NCBI GenBank assembly: GCA_963835705.1
Contig: CAWIGR010000012.1
Span: 62,001-126,000 of the forward strand
From: JACVRW01 sp963835705
Lineage (GTDB): Bacteria; Actinomycetota; Thermoleophilia; Solirubrobacterales; Thermoleophilaceae
Direction: 5' to 3'
DNA length: 64,000 nt
Below are positions 17,087 through 27,071 of the stretch, piece after piece. A program made the position numbers and the translations under genes. The notes under the pieces were generated by a model that did not search any database, was not told where the DNA came from, and worked only from the letters and a program-made list of their open reading frames with translations. Position 1 is the first letter of the stretch; each line of letters begins with the position of its first letter.

Positions 17087-18318
17087 TGTCTGACCAGCTT
17101 GACTCGCGCCCGGAGCCCGATCGCCACGAGAGCGGCGCCGAGGAGGATGGCGGCGAGAAGTAGGAGGGTCAAGGGGACGCCCAGCACCGAAGTTAGCACC
17201 CTGACCGTGCCCGCTTCGGGTACATCCGACGCCGTCACCAGTCCCACGCGACGGACCCGCTCGCCGTCCACGAACACGGCCACCGAGCCCACGCGCGAGC
17301 CCGCCGGGAGCGGCCCCTCGAGCTCCTCGGGAGCGCGGATCCGGCGCCTGACGCGCTCGCCGTCGCGCAGCGTCACCACCGCGTCGCGGGCGGCCACAAG
17401 CGCGGCGCGCTCGTCGCGGTACTCGATGTCCGCGCGAGCCATCGTGCGGCGCTGGTCCACCACGCGCACGCGCTGGAAGCGCCCGATGCCCCAGCGCAGT
17501 AGCTTCAGCGTGTCGGCGTCGCGGGCCGCCTCGCTCGGCTCCCCCATGACGATCGAGATCACCCTGGCGCCCCCGCGGCCCTTGGCGGACCCGACCAGGA
17601 CGTAGCCCGCGCCGAGCGTGTGGCCTGTCTTCACGCCGGTCACGAACGGGTAGGTGGCCACGAGCGTGTTGCGATTGTCGATCGTGCGGGGTCGGGCGCC
17701 GGACTCGAGCTCGGCCTTCGGCATGTCGACAACGCGGGCGAAGCGCGGCCGGCCCAGCAGCTCTCGCGACAGCACCGCGAGGTCGCTCGCCGTCGAGTAG
17801 TTGAGCGGGTCGTCGAATCCGATCGGGTTCTCGTAGCTCGTGTCGTCGAGGCCGAGCTCGGCGGCGCGCTCGTTCATGTCGGCCACGAAGACGTCGACCG
17901 AGCCCGAGACACCCTCGGCCAGGGTCACGGCCGCGTCGTTCGCGCTCTCGAGGAGCAGCGCCTCGAACAGGTCCTGCACGGTCATGCGCTCGCCAGGGCG
18001 CAGGCCGATCTGCGACTCCACCGGCGCGGCGACGTAGTCGGCCGCCGGGAACACCTCCGTCGGCCGGGAGCCCTCGAGCGTGAGCAGCGCCGTCATCAGC
18101 TTCGTGGTGCTGGCGATCGACTGCCGCCTCCCCGCGTCCTTGGCGAACATCACCTCGCCGTCGCGGCCGTCGACGACGATCGCCGCGTCGGCCCCCGGCA
18201 CGGGCGGTGGCCGCTCCGGTGTCTGCGCGGACGCCGGCCCCGCCGGGCCGAGCGCGAGGGCGACCGACGCGAGGACGGGTGCCGCCCGCGCGAGCATGAC
18301 CGCCGCCGGGCGCCTCAC
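17083..18318 (-). CDS. dacA: D-alanyl-D-alanine carboxypeptidase (S11/PBP5 family)
   Basis: About 411 residues from GTG 18318, which overlaps the LysM gene stop (GTGA); ATG 18297 is the alternative. A signal peptide (LARAAPVLASVALALGPAG) leads into a serine DD-peptidase with all three motifs: SxxK in SIASTTKLM, SxN as SAND, and VKTGHT. A C-terminal TM segment (LTLLLLAAILLGAALVAIGL) anchors it, so it trims the terminal D-Ala of peptidoglycan stems at the outer membrane face. Its LysM neighbour fits a cell-wall role. Confidence 0.93.
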   Translation of the reverse strand: MRRPAAVMLARAAPVLASVALALGPAGPASAQTPERPPPVPGADAAIVVDGRDGEVMFAKDAGRRQSIASTTKLMTALLTLEGSRPTEVFPAADYVAAPVESQIGLRPGERMTVQDLFEALLLESANDAAVTLAEGVSGSVDVFVADMNERAAELGLDDTSYENPIGFDDPLNYSTASDLAVLSRELLGRPRFARVVDMPKAELESGARPRTIDNRNTLVATYPFVTGVKTGHTLGAGYVLVGSAKGRGGARVISIVMGEPSEAARDADTLKLLRWGIGRFQRVRVVDQRRTMARADIEYRDERAALVAARDAVVTLRDGERVRRRIRAPEELEGPLPAGSRVGSVAVFVDGERVRRVGLVTASDVPEAGTVRVLTSVLGVPLTLLLLAAILLGAALVAIGLRARVKLVRQ

Positions 18319-18659
18319 TCGCGGAGCCGGATCCGCTGGCCGACGATGAGGTTCTGCGGGTCGAGCTCCGGGTTCAGAGCCTCGAGCTGCTCGACCGGCA
18401 CCCCGGTCTGCTCGGCGATCAGCCCGAGCGTGTCGTTGAGCCTCACGCGGTAGAAGGTGCGCTGTGGCCTGCGCCGCTGCTGGCCCCCGTCCTGGCGCGG
18501 GCGCGGCTCCACGGTTCGGTTGGCGTTGTCGTCGCCGCCCCCGTCGTCGCTGCCGGTCGAGTTGGAGACCACGTAGGCCACCGCGCCGATCGCAATCAGC
18601 AGCGCCACGGGCGCGAGCAGGCGAGCCGGGCTTCGTCGTGGTCGTCCTTGCTTGGGCAT
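18315..18659 (-). CDS. Membrane-anchored LysM-domain protein
   Basis: 114 residues from ATG 18659 (MPKQGRPRRSPARLLAPVAL). A basic N-terminus, one TM segment (LLAPVALLIAIGAVAYVV), a Ser/Asp/Gly and Arg/Gln-rich linker, then a LysM domain (YRVRLNDTLGLIAEQTGVPV, ending NLIVGQRIRLRE) that binds glycan strands. The stop overlaps the start of the D,D-carboxypeptidase, so both proteins are made together and probably act at the same cell-wall site. Confidence 0.88.
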   Translation of the reverse strand: MPKQGRPRRSPARLLAPVALLIAIGAVAYVVSNSTGSDDGGGDDNANRTVEPRPRQDGGQQRRRPQRTFYRVRLNDTLGLIAEQTGVPVEQLEALNPELDPQNLIVGQRIRLRE

Positions 18660-18727
18660 CCCTACACCCCGGCCGCAGGCGCTCGGCTCCGGCCGGGTGC
18701 GCGCGGGCGGATTTTCGGGGGCGGAGC

Positions 18728-19669
18728 TTAGTGGCCGCCCAGGCGGCTCCACGCCGCCGCACGCAGCTCCTCCGCGGCCGCGGCAGCGGCGACGGCGGGA
18801 TCGCCGCCCCGCTCGGCGTGCGCGTTCACGATCGAACGCGACGCCGTGATCAGCCCCGCGGCCGGGTGCGGGGCGAACGCCGCGCCGAGATCCTCGACCC
18901 GCCCGCCCTGCGCGCCGACCCCCGGGAGGAGGAAGACCGCCCGCGGCATCAGCTCGCGCAGGCGGGCGAGCAGCTCGGGCCGGGTCGCTCCGGTCACGGC
19001 ACCGACCAGCGACAGCCCCGAGTCACCGGTGTGGTCCGCGCCCAGCGCGTCGACCAGCCGCGCGAGCCGCTCGTACAGGGGCGGCTCGCCCTCGTCCTGG
19101 AGCTCGGCTGCGCCGGGATTCGAGGTGCGCACCAGGACGAAGCAGCCCGCGCCGGCCGCGGCGGCGGCCTCGACCAGGGGCTCCAGCGAGTCGCGGCCGA
19201 GCAGGGGGTTGGCGGTGAAGGCGTCGGCGCGCAGGCCCGCCACCGGCCCGAACGGGCCGGGCGTCTCCCCCACGAGCGCCTGGGCGTAGGCCCGCGCCGT
19301 GACGGGGATGTCGCCCCGCTTGCCGTCGGCGATGACGAGCAGCCCGTGATCCTGGGCGATCGCGATCGTCCGCTCGAGCGCCTCCCAGCCGGGAGCGCCG
19401 AGCCGCTCGAAGCAGGCCAGCTGGGGCTTCACCGCGACGCAGGCGGGCCCGGCCGACACGATCGCGGCGCGACAGTGGTCCACCACCGCCTCGGCGGTGT
19501 GGGAGCGGGCGAAGCGCCCGCCCTCCTCGGAGCCGCGGAACCGCTCGAGCGCCTCGGGCCAAAGCGCGGCGGGATCAGGATCGAGGCCGAGCACGACGCG
19601 GCTGCGGCGCTCCTCAACGAGCGCCGCAAGCCGATCGCAAAAATGGGTCAGTCGCGAACCCCCGGTCAA
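18728..19669 (-). CDS. pyrF: Orotidine 5'-phosphate decarboxylase (type 2)
   Basis: About 313 residues from TTG 19669; the frame stays open to ATG 19714, inside structured motif copy 2, so the start is uncertain. It converts OMP to UMP. Class 2 features: LGLDPDPAALWPEAL near the N-terminus, the catalytic IADGKRGDIPVTARAYAQ (DxKxxD type), FVLVRTSNPGA and FLLPGVGAQGG. Downstream genes (lysM, dacA, pfkB) are close on the same strand, but their roles are unrelated to pyrimidine synthesis. Confidence 0.93.
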   Translation of the reverse strand: MTGGSRLTHFCDRLAALVEERRSRVVLGLDPDPAALWPEALERFRGSEEGGRFARSHTAEAVVDHCRAAIVSAGPACVAVKPQLACFERLGAPGWEALERTIAIAQDHGLLVIADGKRGDIPVTARAYAQALVGETPGPFGPVAGLRADAFTANPLLGRDSLEPLVEAAAAAGAGCFVLVRTSNPGAAELQDEGEPPLYERLARLVDALGADHTGDSGLSLVGAVTGATRPELLARLRELMPRAVFLLPGVGAQGGRVEDLGAAFAPHPAAGLITASRSIVNAHAERGGDPAVAAAAAAEELRAAAWSRLGGH

Positions 19670-19705
19670 GCCGTCCCGGTCCCGCGCCCTAGCCCCGAAA
19701 ACCAA

Positions 19706-19769
19706 GCCTCGCAAGGACGCAGGGAGCGGACAAGGCTAAGCCTGTCCGCGACCGAGGACGCCGCGAGGC
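19706..19769 (-). repeat. Structured intergenic motif, copy 2 (HU-pyrF)
   Basis: Minus-strand reading: outer stem GCCTCGC/GCGAGGC, left loop strand GGCGTCCTCGGTC, inner stem GCGGACA/TGTCCGC with GGC/GCC above, right loop strand TCCCTGCGTCCTT. It starts 23 nt after the HU stop. The stem can continue outward through AAACC/GGTTT and AGCCCC/GGGGCT (19691-19786), giving the longest structure of the three copies. Confidence 0.8.
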
Positions 19770-19791
19770 GACGGTTTGCAGGGGCTAGGGG

Positions 19792-20070
19792 CTAGGAGGT
19801 CTTGACTGCCTTCTTGAGGCCGGAACCGGCGCTGAAGCGCGGCACCTTGCTGGCGGCGATCTGGATCTTCTCGCCGGTCTGCGGGTTCACGCCCTGCCGG
19901 GCCCCTCGATCTGCCACGGAGAACTTCCCGAAGCCGGTGAAGTTGATCTCCCCACCGCGCGTCAGGACCTCCTCGATGGTGTCGAGCACGGCGTTGACGG
20001 CCTTGTCCGCCTCGCCCTTGCCCAGGCCTGAACGGTCGGCCACCTGATCCACGAACTCTGACTTCGTCAC
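19792..20070 (-). CDS. HU-family DNA-binding protein
   Basis: 92 residues from GTG 20070, with GGAGGGAAATC immediately upstream as ribosome-binding site. Sequence VTKSEFVDQVADRSGL, then INFTGFGKFSVADR and the DNA-binding arm region GVNPQTGEKIQIAASKVPRF are classic HU/IHF. It is a nucleoid-associated DNA-bending protein. An upstream in-frame ATG at 20094 is unlikely because it would include the ribosome-binding site. Confidence 0.96.
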   Translation of the reverse strand: MTKSEFVDQVADRSGLGKGEADKAVNAVLDTIEEVLTRGGEINFTGFGKFSVADRGARQGVNPQTGEKIQIAASKVPRFSAGSGLKKAVKTS

Positions 20071-20190
20071 GATTTCCCTCCTTGCCGGGGGCAACTAACC
20101 CCGCGCAACGTAACAACGCATACGGACGACAGAACGCAGTTTCCCCCTTCTAGAGCGGAAAAGCGCGCTCGTTACAGCCTTTCCAGCGTC

Positions 20191-21533
20191 CTAGGCCCCC
20201 GAAACCGCCATTTCACCGATCAGGATCGGCGGCGCCTTGACGCTTCCGCCGAGCGGAAGCCAGCGCGTCTCCGACCCCACCGCGCGCACCGCCCTGAGCA
20301 TCGAGACGAGGTCGCTGGCGATGGTCAGCTCCCGCGCCGGGGCCCCGGGCTCCCCGCCCTCGATCAGCCTCCCGGAGGCGCCCACCGAGAACGTTCCGGA
20401 CACCGGGTTGACCCCCGAGTGGAGGCCCGCGACGTCGGTCACGTACAGGCCCTCGCCCGCTTCCCGGAAGAGCTCCTCGAGGCTCCTCTTGCCGGGCTCG
20501 AGGATCAGGTTGGCGGTGCCGACCGACGGCGGCGTCCGGTAGGAGCCGCGGCTGGCGTTGCCGGTGGTGGCCCGCCCGGCGCGGCGCGCCGTGCGGACGT
20601 CGAAGAGGAACGTGAGCAGCCGCCCGTCCTCGATCAGCGGCGTGCGGCGGCTGGGCGAGCCCTCGCCGTCGAACGGCGCGCTCGCGGGGCCGTCGGGGTC
20701 GGTGGAGTCGTCGGCGAGCGCGAGCGCCGGGTCGGCGATCTCGTCGCCCTCGCGGTCGGCGAACAGGGAGCGGCCGCGCTGTACGGCGTCGGCGGAGAGC
20801 ATCGAGCCGATGAAGCCGATGAACGAGGCGGCCACGAAGGCGTCCAGCACCACGGGGCAGCGGCGGCTCTCGGGCTGGCGGGCGCCGACCAGCGCCAGCG
20901 CGCGCTCGGCCGCCTCCGCGCCGATCGCCTCCGGGTCGAGCTCGCCGGGGTCCCGGCCGATGCCCAGTCCCATGCCGGTCATGAGGTCGGCGCCCTCGCC
21001 GGCGAAGGCGGACGCGTAGGCCCAGGCCTGGGTCCCTTCATAGCCGGCCGCGAAGCCGCGCGAGTTGACGAGGGCGACTGTGCCCTCGGCGTCGGAGTAC
21101 ACGGCGTTCTCGACCTGGGTGACGCCGGGACGCGCGCGCGCGGCGCGCTCCACGGCCAGCGTCAGCTCGACCTTGCGCTCGGTCGACCAGCCGCTCATCG
21201 CGGTGGAGGCGAGCCCGTCGATCGGCGTGGTGCCGAACTCGTCCGGGAGGCCGCCGTGCTCGTCGGCGTCGGCGGCCTCGGCGGCGCCGCGGGCGGCCCT
21301 GGCCACCTCGAGCACGCCCGGCTCGGAGAGATCGGTGCCGTAGGCGTAGCCCGAGCGGCCGTCCACGAACGCGCGCACGCCGACGCCGCGGCCGCCGGCG
21401 TCGCTGAGGCTCTCCACCTCGCCGCCGTAGACGCGCACCCGCCGGCTCACTCCGTCTTCGGCCCAGGCCTCGGCGTCGCCGGCGCCGGCGTCCAGGCCCG
21501 CCTGGACCGCGCGGCGGGCCACGTCCTCGAGGT

Positions 21534-21537
<4 letters not shown>
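20191..21537 (-). CDS. tldE: TldE/PmbA-family metallopeptidase partner
   Basis: 448 residues. TldD/TldE proteins form a heteromeric protease that degrades or matures peptides (known for microcin B17 maturation and CcdA turnover). This copy lacks the HExxxH motif, as expected for TldE, and has LIEDGRLLTFLFDVRTARRA, the GNASRGSYRTPPSVGTANLI region and LHSGVNPVSGTFSVGASG. The ATG overlaps the tldD stop (ATGA), so a 1:1 product ratio is plausible. Confidence 0.92.
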
Positions 21538-22915
<1,378 letters not shown>

Positions 22916-22919
<4 letters not shown>

Positions 22920-23434
22920 GAGTCGCCCCCGGGGGCCGAGGGGCGCGGCTTCTTCGTCTCGCCGGCGCTCCCGGTGGAGCGCGCGCGGCGCCCGCCCGCG
23001 GCGCGGCCCGTGCCGCGAGGCTTCGCGCTGCCGGCGTCCTTGTTCCGGCGCGTGGCTCGCGGCTTCGCGTTCGCGGCGTCCTTCGTCCGTGCCGCACGGC
23101 GCGGCTTCGCGTCCGCGGCGCCCGCCCCGCGCGGCTTTGCGTCGTCGCCGCCCTTCGTTCGGGCCGCTCGGCGCGGCCCCGCATCGTCGGCGCGCCCCGT
23201 TCCGCGCGGCTTCGCCTCCGCTTCTGCCTCGTCGACGAGGGCGACCATCCGCTCGGCCGTGTCCAGCAGGCGCTCGTAGCCGCGGCCGTTCGGCTGGACG
23301 AGCCGCGCGTAGCCCGTCTCGTCGTACACGAGCAGGCGGGGCTCGCGCTCGCGCTGCATGCGCCGCACGGTCGCCGCCACGCCCTCGGCCAATCCGGCCG
23401 CTCGCCCGATCGGCCCCTTGCGCTTCTCCTTCAT
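22916..23434 (-). CDS. Hypothetical protein with basic KPR/AARTK repeat tail
   Basis: 172 residues. Residues 1-73 form an ordinary, probably helical domain (MKEKRKGPIGRAAGLAEGVA, then RRMQREREPRLLVYDETGYA and YERLLDTAERMVALVDEAEA). From about 74 on the protein is a low-complexity, Lys/Arg/Ala-rich tail with repeated AKPRGTGRA, PRRAARTK and DAKPR units, resembling histone-H1-like or Lsr2-adjacent basic tails. It is translationally coupled at both ends (ATGA with the gene before, GTGA with tldD). Function unknown; nucleic-acid binding is a guess from charge. Confidence 0.75.
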
Positions 23435-23895
23435 GCCTCCCGCCCCAGTTCCGGGATCGGCGACTCGCCCGCGGCCTCCTCCTCGGTCGCCTCCCCGGCG
23501 CCGGGCTCCTCAACCGCCGTCGAGCGCCGGATCGTGCGGCCGTCCTCGAGCTCGCCGAGAACCGCGCGGAGGTCCATCAGCATCAGCGAGGAGAGCGCCG
23601 CCCGCCGGCCGACCATGGCGAGCGTCCAGCGCGGCGTGCGCGAGGCGTACACGGTGCCGCCCTCGACCTGCGCCTCCACCTGCTCGGGAGGTCCGCCGGG
23701 GATGTCCCGGTCGGCGCGGTCCACCGCCTCGAACAGCTCGCGAGCGAGGCCGGCGAGCTCCTCGGCGCGCTCGGCCGGCACGCCGTGGGCCCCCGCCAGG
23801 GAGCCCGCCGCGTCCAAGAGCACGGCCGCGCGGGCGTCGGCCGACAGCTCGCAGAGCCGCTCCGCGGTCCGCTCGGGAGTGAGCGTCCCTGCCAT
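23431..23895 (-). CDS. Hypothetical protein, possible roadblock/LC7-like fold
   Basis: 154 residues. The segment AVLLDAAGSLAGAHGVPAER, then GGTVYASRTPRWTLAMVGRR and LMLMDLRAVLGELE resembles the sensor-like AVLVDxxG...V...A pattern of roadblock/LC7 domains. The C-terminus is acidic and disordered (VEEPGAGEATEEEAAGES). It is first in a four-gene overlapping run: this gene, the basic-tail protein, tldD, tldE. Fold assignment is tentative. Confidence 0.65.
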   Translation of the reverse strand: MAGTLTPERTAERLCELSADARAAVLLDAAGSLAGAHGVPAERAEELAGLARELFEAVDRADRDIPGGPPEQVEAQVEGGTVYASRTPRWTLAMVGRRAALSSLMLMDLRAVLGELEDGRTIRRSTAVEEPGAGEATEEEAAGESPIPELGREA

Positions 23896-23913
23896 CGAGG
23901 TCAGAATACCGGC

Positions 23914-24054
23914 GTGCCTCTTTCGCGAATCTCGTGGCTGATCACGGTGGGCGTCTGCCTGCTGGCGGCCCTGCTCCTGCTCCTGAACGGCTATCTCGGG
24001 TACTCCGGCGTGCTGCTGGCGGTGGGCGCGGCCGCGGCCGTGAACCTCCTCTGA
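23914..24054 (+). CDS. Tiny membrane protein
   Basis: 46 residues from GTG 23914, almost entirely two hydrophobic segments (WLITVGVCLLAALLLLLNGY and GVLLAVGAAAAVNLL). AGAATA lies just upstream as a -10-like box with a very short or absent leader. It is divergent from the roadblock-like gene and convergent with the CDF transporter. Many actinobacterial genomes encode such short unnamed membrane proteins. Confidence 0.5.
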   Translation: MPLSRISWLITVGVCLLAALLLLLNGYLGYSGVLLAVGAAAAVNLL

Positions 24055-24084
24055 GCCGAGCGGGTGCGCTTTGCGGCGCGTCGC

Positions 24085-25653
24085 TCAGCCCGTCCTGGGC
24101 TCCGGCGCCGCGGCCTCCTCCGGCTCGGTGTGGACGATCACGTCGGCGAGCGAGGGACACCGTTCACGCACGGCCTCCTCGATCGCGCCGGCGTGGCTGT
24201 GCGCGGACGGCAGCGGCTGCTCGCCCGGGAGCGCGATCGTCACGAGCGCGATGCGGCCGCGCTCGCCGTCCCGGAACGAGACGTCGCTGGGATTGGCGCC
24301 GGTCACCCGCCTGACGGTCTCCTCGATGGCGCCGCGCTCGGCGGCGGTGTCGCCGCTCGGCGGCTTGCGGCCCCAGTCGGTGCGGGCGAGCGGCTCGATG
24401 TGCGTGTGCACCTTGCTCAGCTCCGGCAGCTCGGCGTGCACGCGGGTCTCGAGGCGCTCGACCACGTCGTGGGCCTCGGCCAGCGACAGCTCCCGCGGCA
24501 GCTTCACGTGCAGCGAGAGCTCGTAGCCGTCGGCTAGGTGCATGGCGCGGACGTTGTGGACCTCGCGCACCTCCGGGACGCTCGACGCGGCGGCGGTGGC
24601 CCGCTCCCGCAGGCCGCCGCTCGGCTCGCTCGGCTCGACGTGGACAACCACATCGGCGCCGGGCAGCGCCCGCTCGACGGTCTCCTCGACTGCGTCGGCG
24701 GTCGCGTGGGCCTGGGTCACGCCGGCGTCGAGCGGCACCGCCACGACGAGGTCGGCGAAGTGTCGCCCCGCCGCGTGGCGGACCCGCGCGCGGCGCAACT
24801 CGACCGGCTCGGCCATCCCGTCGAGCGCCTGCCGGATGCGCTCCTCGGCGTCCGCCGCCGCCCGGTCCATGAGGACGTCGACCGACTGCCGCGCCAGCCG
24901 CAGCGCGGCGATCACCACGAGCGCGGCGACGAACAGGGCCGCCGCGGCGTCCGCGGCCGGCTCGCCGCCTGCGACGAGGATCAGGCCGATCAGCACGGCC
25001 AGCGATCCGGCGAGGTCGGAGCCGAAGTGAAGCGCGTTGGCGGCGAAGGCGGCGGACCGGTGGCGGCGCGCGGCGCGACGGCTCGCCACCGCCCGCCAGG
25101 CGTCGAGCCCGATCACGACGCCGAGCACGGTGAACGCCCACCACGTGGTCTCGACCTCGTGGCCGCCGCCGTCGATCAGCCGCCTCAGCGACTCGAAGGC
25201 GATGAAGCCGGACACCAGCACGAGGAAGGCGCTCTCCCCGAGCGCGGCGAGGTGCTCGGCCTTGCCGTGCCCGTAGTGGTGCTCGCGGTCGGGCGGCCGG
25301 ATCGCGACCCTGACGGCGAACAGCGTCAGCAGAGCGGCCACCAGGTCGGTGCCCGAGTGGACCGCCTCCGCGACGAACGCAAGCGAGCCGGTTACGAGGC
25401 CGGTGACGAGCTTGACCGCCACCAGCACCACGGCCACCGCGACGCTGAGCAGGGCGGCGCGCCGGCGCGCGCGGGCCTCGCGCTGGTCCTCGGCTGTCGC
25501 GCCCACCATCGCCACATCCCCGCCGGCGCCGGAGGGTGGGCGCTCGTCGCTGCCGCGCGGGCCCTCGCCGCCCTCGCGCGGGCCCTCGCCGCCGCCGCGC
25601 GGGCCGTCGTCACCCGTGCCGGCGGCCGCACCCTCGCCGGCCCCGACGCTCAC
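24085..25653 (-). CDS. Cation diffusion facilitator with extended, triplicated C-terminal domain
   Basis: About 522 residues, much longer than the usual 300. A Gly/Glu/Arg-rich N-terminal stretch (GGGEGPREGGEGPR) precedes the six-TM CDF domain: VTGSLAFVAEAVHSGTDLVA with the HxxxD metal site, REHHYGHGKAEHLAALGES, and the second HxxxD, NALHFGSDLAG. After the TM domain come three ZT-dimer-like modules in series (endings VVVHVEP, VHTHIEP and VIVHTEPEE). It exports divalent metals (Zn, Mn or Fe) by proton antiport. The GTG overlaps the rdgB stop (GTGA); Met near 25510 is an alternative start. Confidence 0.88.
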   Translation of the reverse strand: MSVGAGEGAAAGTGDDGPRGGGEGPREGGEGPRGSDERPPSGAGGDVAMVGATAEDQREARARRRAALLSVAVAVVLVAVKLVTGLVTGSLAFVAEAVHSGTDLVAALLTLFAVRVAIRPPDREHHYGHGKAEHLAALGESAFLVLVSGFIAFESLRRLIDGGGHEVETTWWAFTVLGVVIGLDAWRAVASRRAARRHRSAAFAANALHFGSDLAGSLAVLIGLILVAGGEPAADAAAALFVAALVVIAALRLARQSVDVLMDRAAADAEERIRQALDGMAEPVELRRARVRHAAGRHFADLVVAVPLDAGVTQAHATADAVEETVERALPGADVVVHVEPSEPSGGLRERATAAASSVPEVREVHNVRAMHLADGYELSLHVKLPRELSLAEAHDVVERLETRVHAELPELSKVHTHIEPLARTDWGRKPPSGDTAAERGAIEETVRRVTGANPSDVSFRDGERGRIALVTIALPGEQPLPSAHSHAGAIEEAVRERCPSLADVIVHTEPEEAAAPEPRTG

Positions 25654-26321
25654 CGCGCGCCCCTCTCGGACCGCCCCGCCCGGCGCCCGCCGGCGCTTCC
25701 TCTCCGCAGCAGATCCGCCAGCGGGCCCCGCGGCCGCGCCGCCTCCTCGGCCTCGAGCAGCTTGCCGCGCAGCTCCCGCGCGGCGCGGCCCCGGTGGCTG
25801 ATCGCGTCCTTCTCCTCGGGGGTGAGCTCGGCCATCGTCAGCTCGCCCGGGTGGTCGTCGGGGACGAACGCGGGGTCGTAGCCGAACCCGCCGGTGCCGC
25901 GGGGCTCGTGGATCAGCCTGCCGTCGCAGCGGCCGTGCACCACGTGCTCCTGCCCGCCGGGCTCGACACAGGCGAGCGCGCACACGTAGGCCACGCGCGT
26001 GTCGCCGTCGGGCGGCACGTCGCGCAGCAGCTTGGCCAGGTTCTCCTCGTCGGTGGCGTCCTCGCCCGCGAAGCGGGCGGACCAGACCCCGGGGGCGCCG
26101 CTCAGCGCGGCGGCCACGATGCCGGAGTCGTCGGCGATGGAGGCGCGCCCGGTGGCCGCCGCGGCGGCGCGCGCCTTGCCGAGGGCGTTGTCCGCGAAGG
26201 TCGTGCCGGTCTCGGGCGGGAGCGTGACCTCGGCGGGCAGCGGCTCGAGCTCGATCGGGCGCATGAGCTGACCGAGCTCGCGCAGCTTGTGCTCATTCCT
26301 GGTCGCGAGGACGAGCCGCAT
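25650..26321 (-). CDS. rdgB: Non-canonical purine NTP pyrophosphatase (RdgB/HAM1)
   Basis: 223 residues. It hydrolyses dITP, XTP and ITP to monophosphates, keeping deaminated purines out of DNA. N-terminus MRLVLATRNEHKLRELGQLM, the metal loop IADDSGIVAAALSGAPGVWS and the specificity loop GTGGFGYDPAFVP with ISHRGRA are diagnostic. The C-terminal 35 residues are an extra basic Arg/Gly tail. Part of the murI-rph-rdgB run, an order widespread in Gram-positives. Confidence 0.95.
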   Translation of the reverse strand: MRLVLATRNEHKLRELGQLMRPIELEPLPAEVTLPPETGTTFADNALGKARAAAAATGRASIADDSGIVAAALSGAPGVWSARFAGEDATDEENLAKLLRDVPPDGDTRVAYVCALACVEPGGQEHVVHGRCDGRLIHEPRGTGGFGYDPAFVPDDHPGELTMAELTPEEKDAISHRGRAARELRGKLLEAEEAARPRGPLADLLRRGSAGGRRAGRSERGAR

Positions 26322-26335
26322 CGCCGCGCCGTCCG

Positions 26336-27071
26336 CTAGCCGGTCGCCGCGCCCACCGCCTGCTCCTGCGCGGCGCGGAGGCGCTCGATGCCCGCGGCTG
26401 CGAGGGCGAGCAGCTCGTCGAGCGAGGCGCGCGAGAGCGGCGTGCGCTCGGCCGTGGCCTGCACCTCGACCAGGCCGCCGTCGCCGGTCATCACCACGTT
26501 GGCGTCGACCTCGGCGTTCGAGTCCTCCGAGTAGTCGAGGTCGAGCAGGGCGCGCCCGTCGACGATCCCGCAGGAGACGGCGGCCACCGACCCGGTGAGC
26601 GGCATGCGGTCGAGCTTTCCCTCGCTAATGAGGCCGCGGAGGGCGAGCTCGAGCGCCACGTAGCCGCCGGTGATGGCGGCACAGCGGGTGCCGCCGTCGG
26701 CCTCGAGGACGTCGCAGTCGACCCAGACCGTGCGCTCGCCCTAGCCCCGCGAAGTCGATAACGCCGCGAAGCGAGCGGCCGATGAGGCGCTGGATCTCGA
26801 CGGTGCGGCCGTCGGGGCGCCCCTTCGAGACGTCGCGCCGCTTCCGCTCGCCGGTCGAGGCGGGGAGCATCCCGTACTCGGCCGTGGCCCAGCCCCGCCC
26901 CTTGCCGGACATCCAGCGCGGCACCTCCTCGTCCACGCTGGCGGTGCAGATGACCCGCGTGCCGCCGGCCTCGATGAGGCACGACCCGCTCGCGGTGCTG
27001 ACGAAGCCCGGCACGATGTTCACGTCGCGCAGGTCGCCGGGCGAGCGGCCGTCGTTGCGGAGCTCGCTCAT
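26336..27071 (-). CDS. rph: Ribonuclease PH; one apparent frame break
   Basis: About 244 residues after correction. It trims tRNA 3' ends phosphorolytically. The first part (MSELRNDGRSPGDLRDVNIV, MLPASTGERKRRD, EIQRLIGRSLRGVIDF) and the second part (VWVDCDVLEADGGTRCAAIT, MPLTGSVAAVSCG, DLDYSEDSNAEVDANVV) are in different frames. The switch is at CTAGGGCGAG on the coding strand (plus 26739-26741, CCC), where one G too many occurs; 736 nt is 1 mod 3. The active-site regions are otherwise perfect, so a sequencing error is likely. The start overlaps the murI stop (ATGA). Confidence 0.9.
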
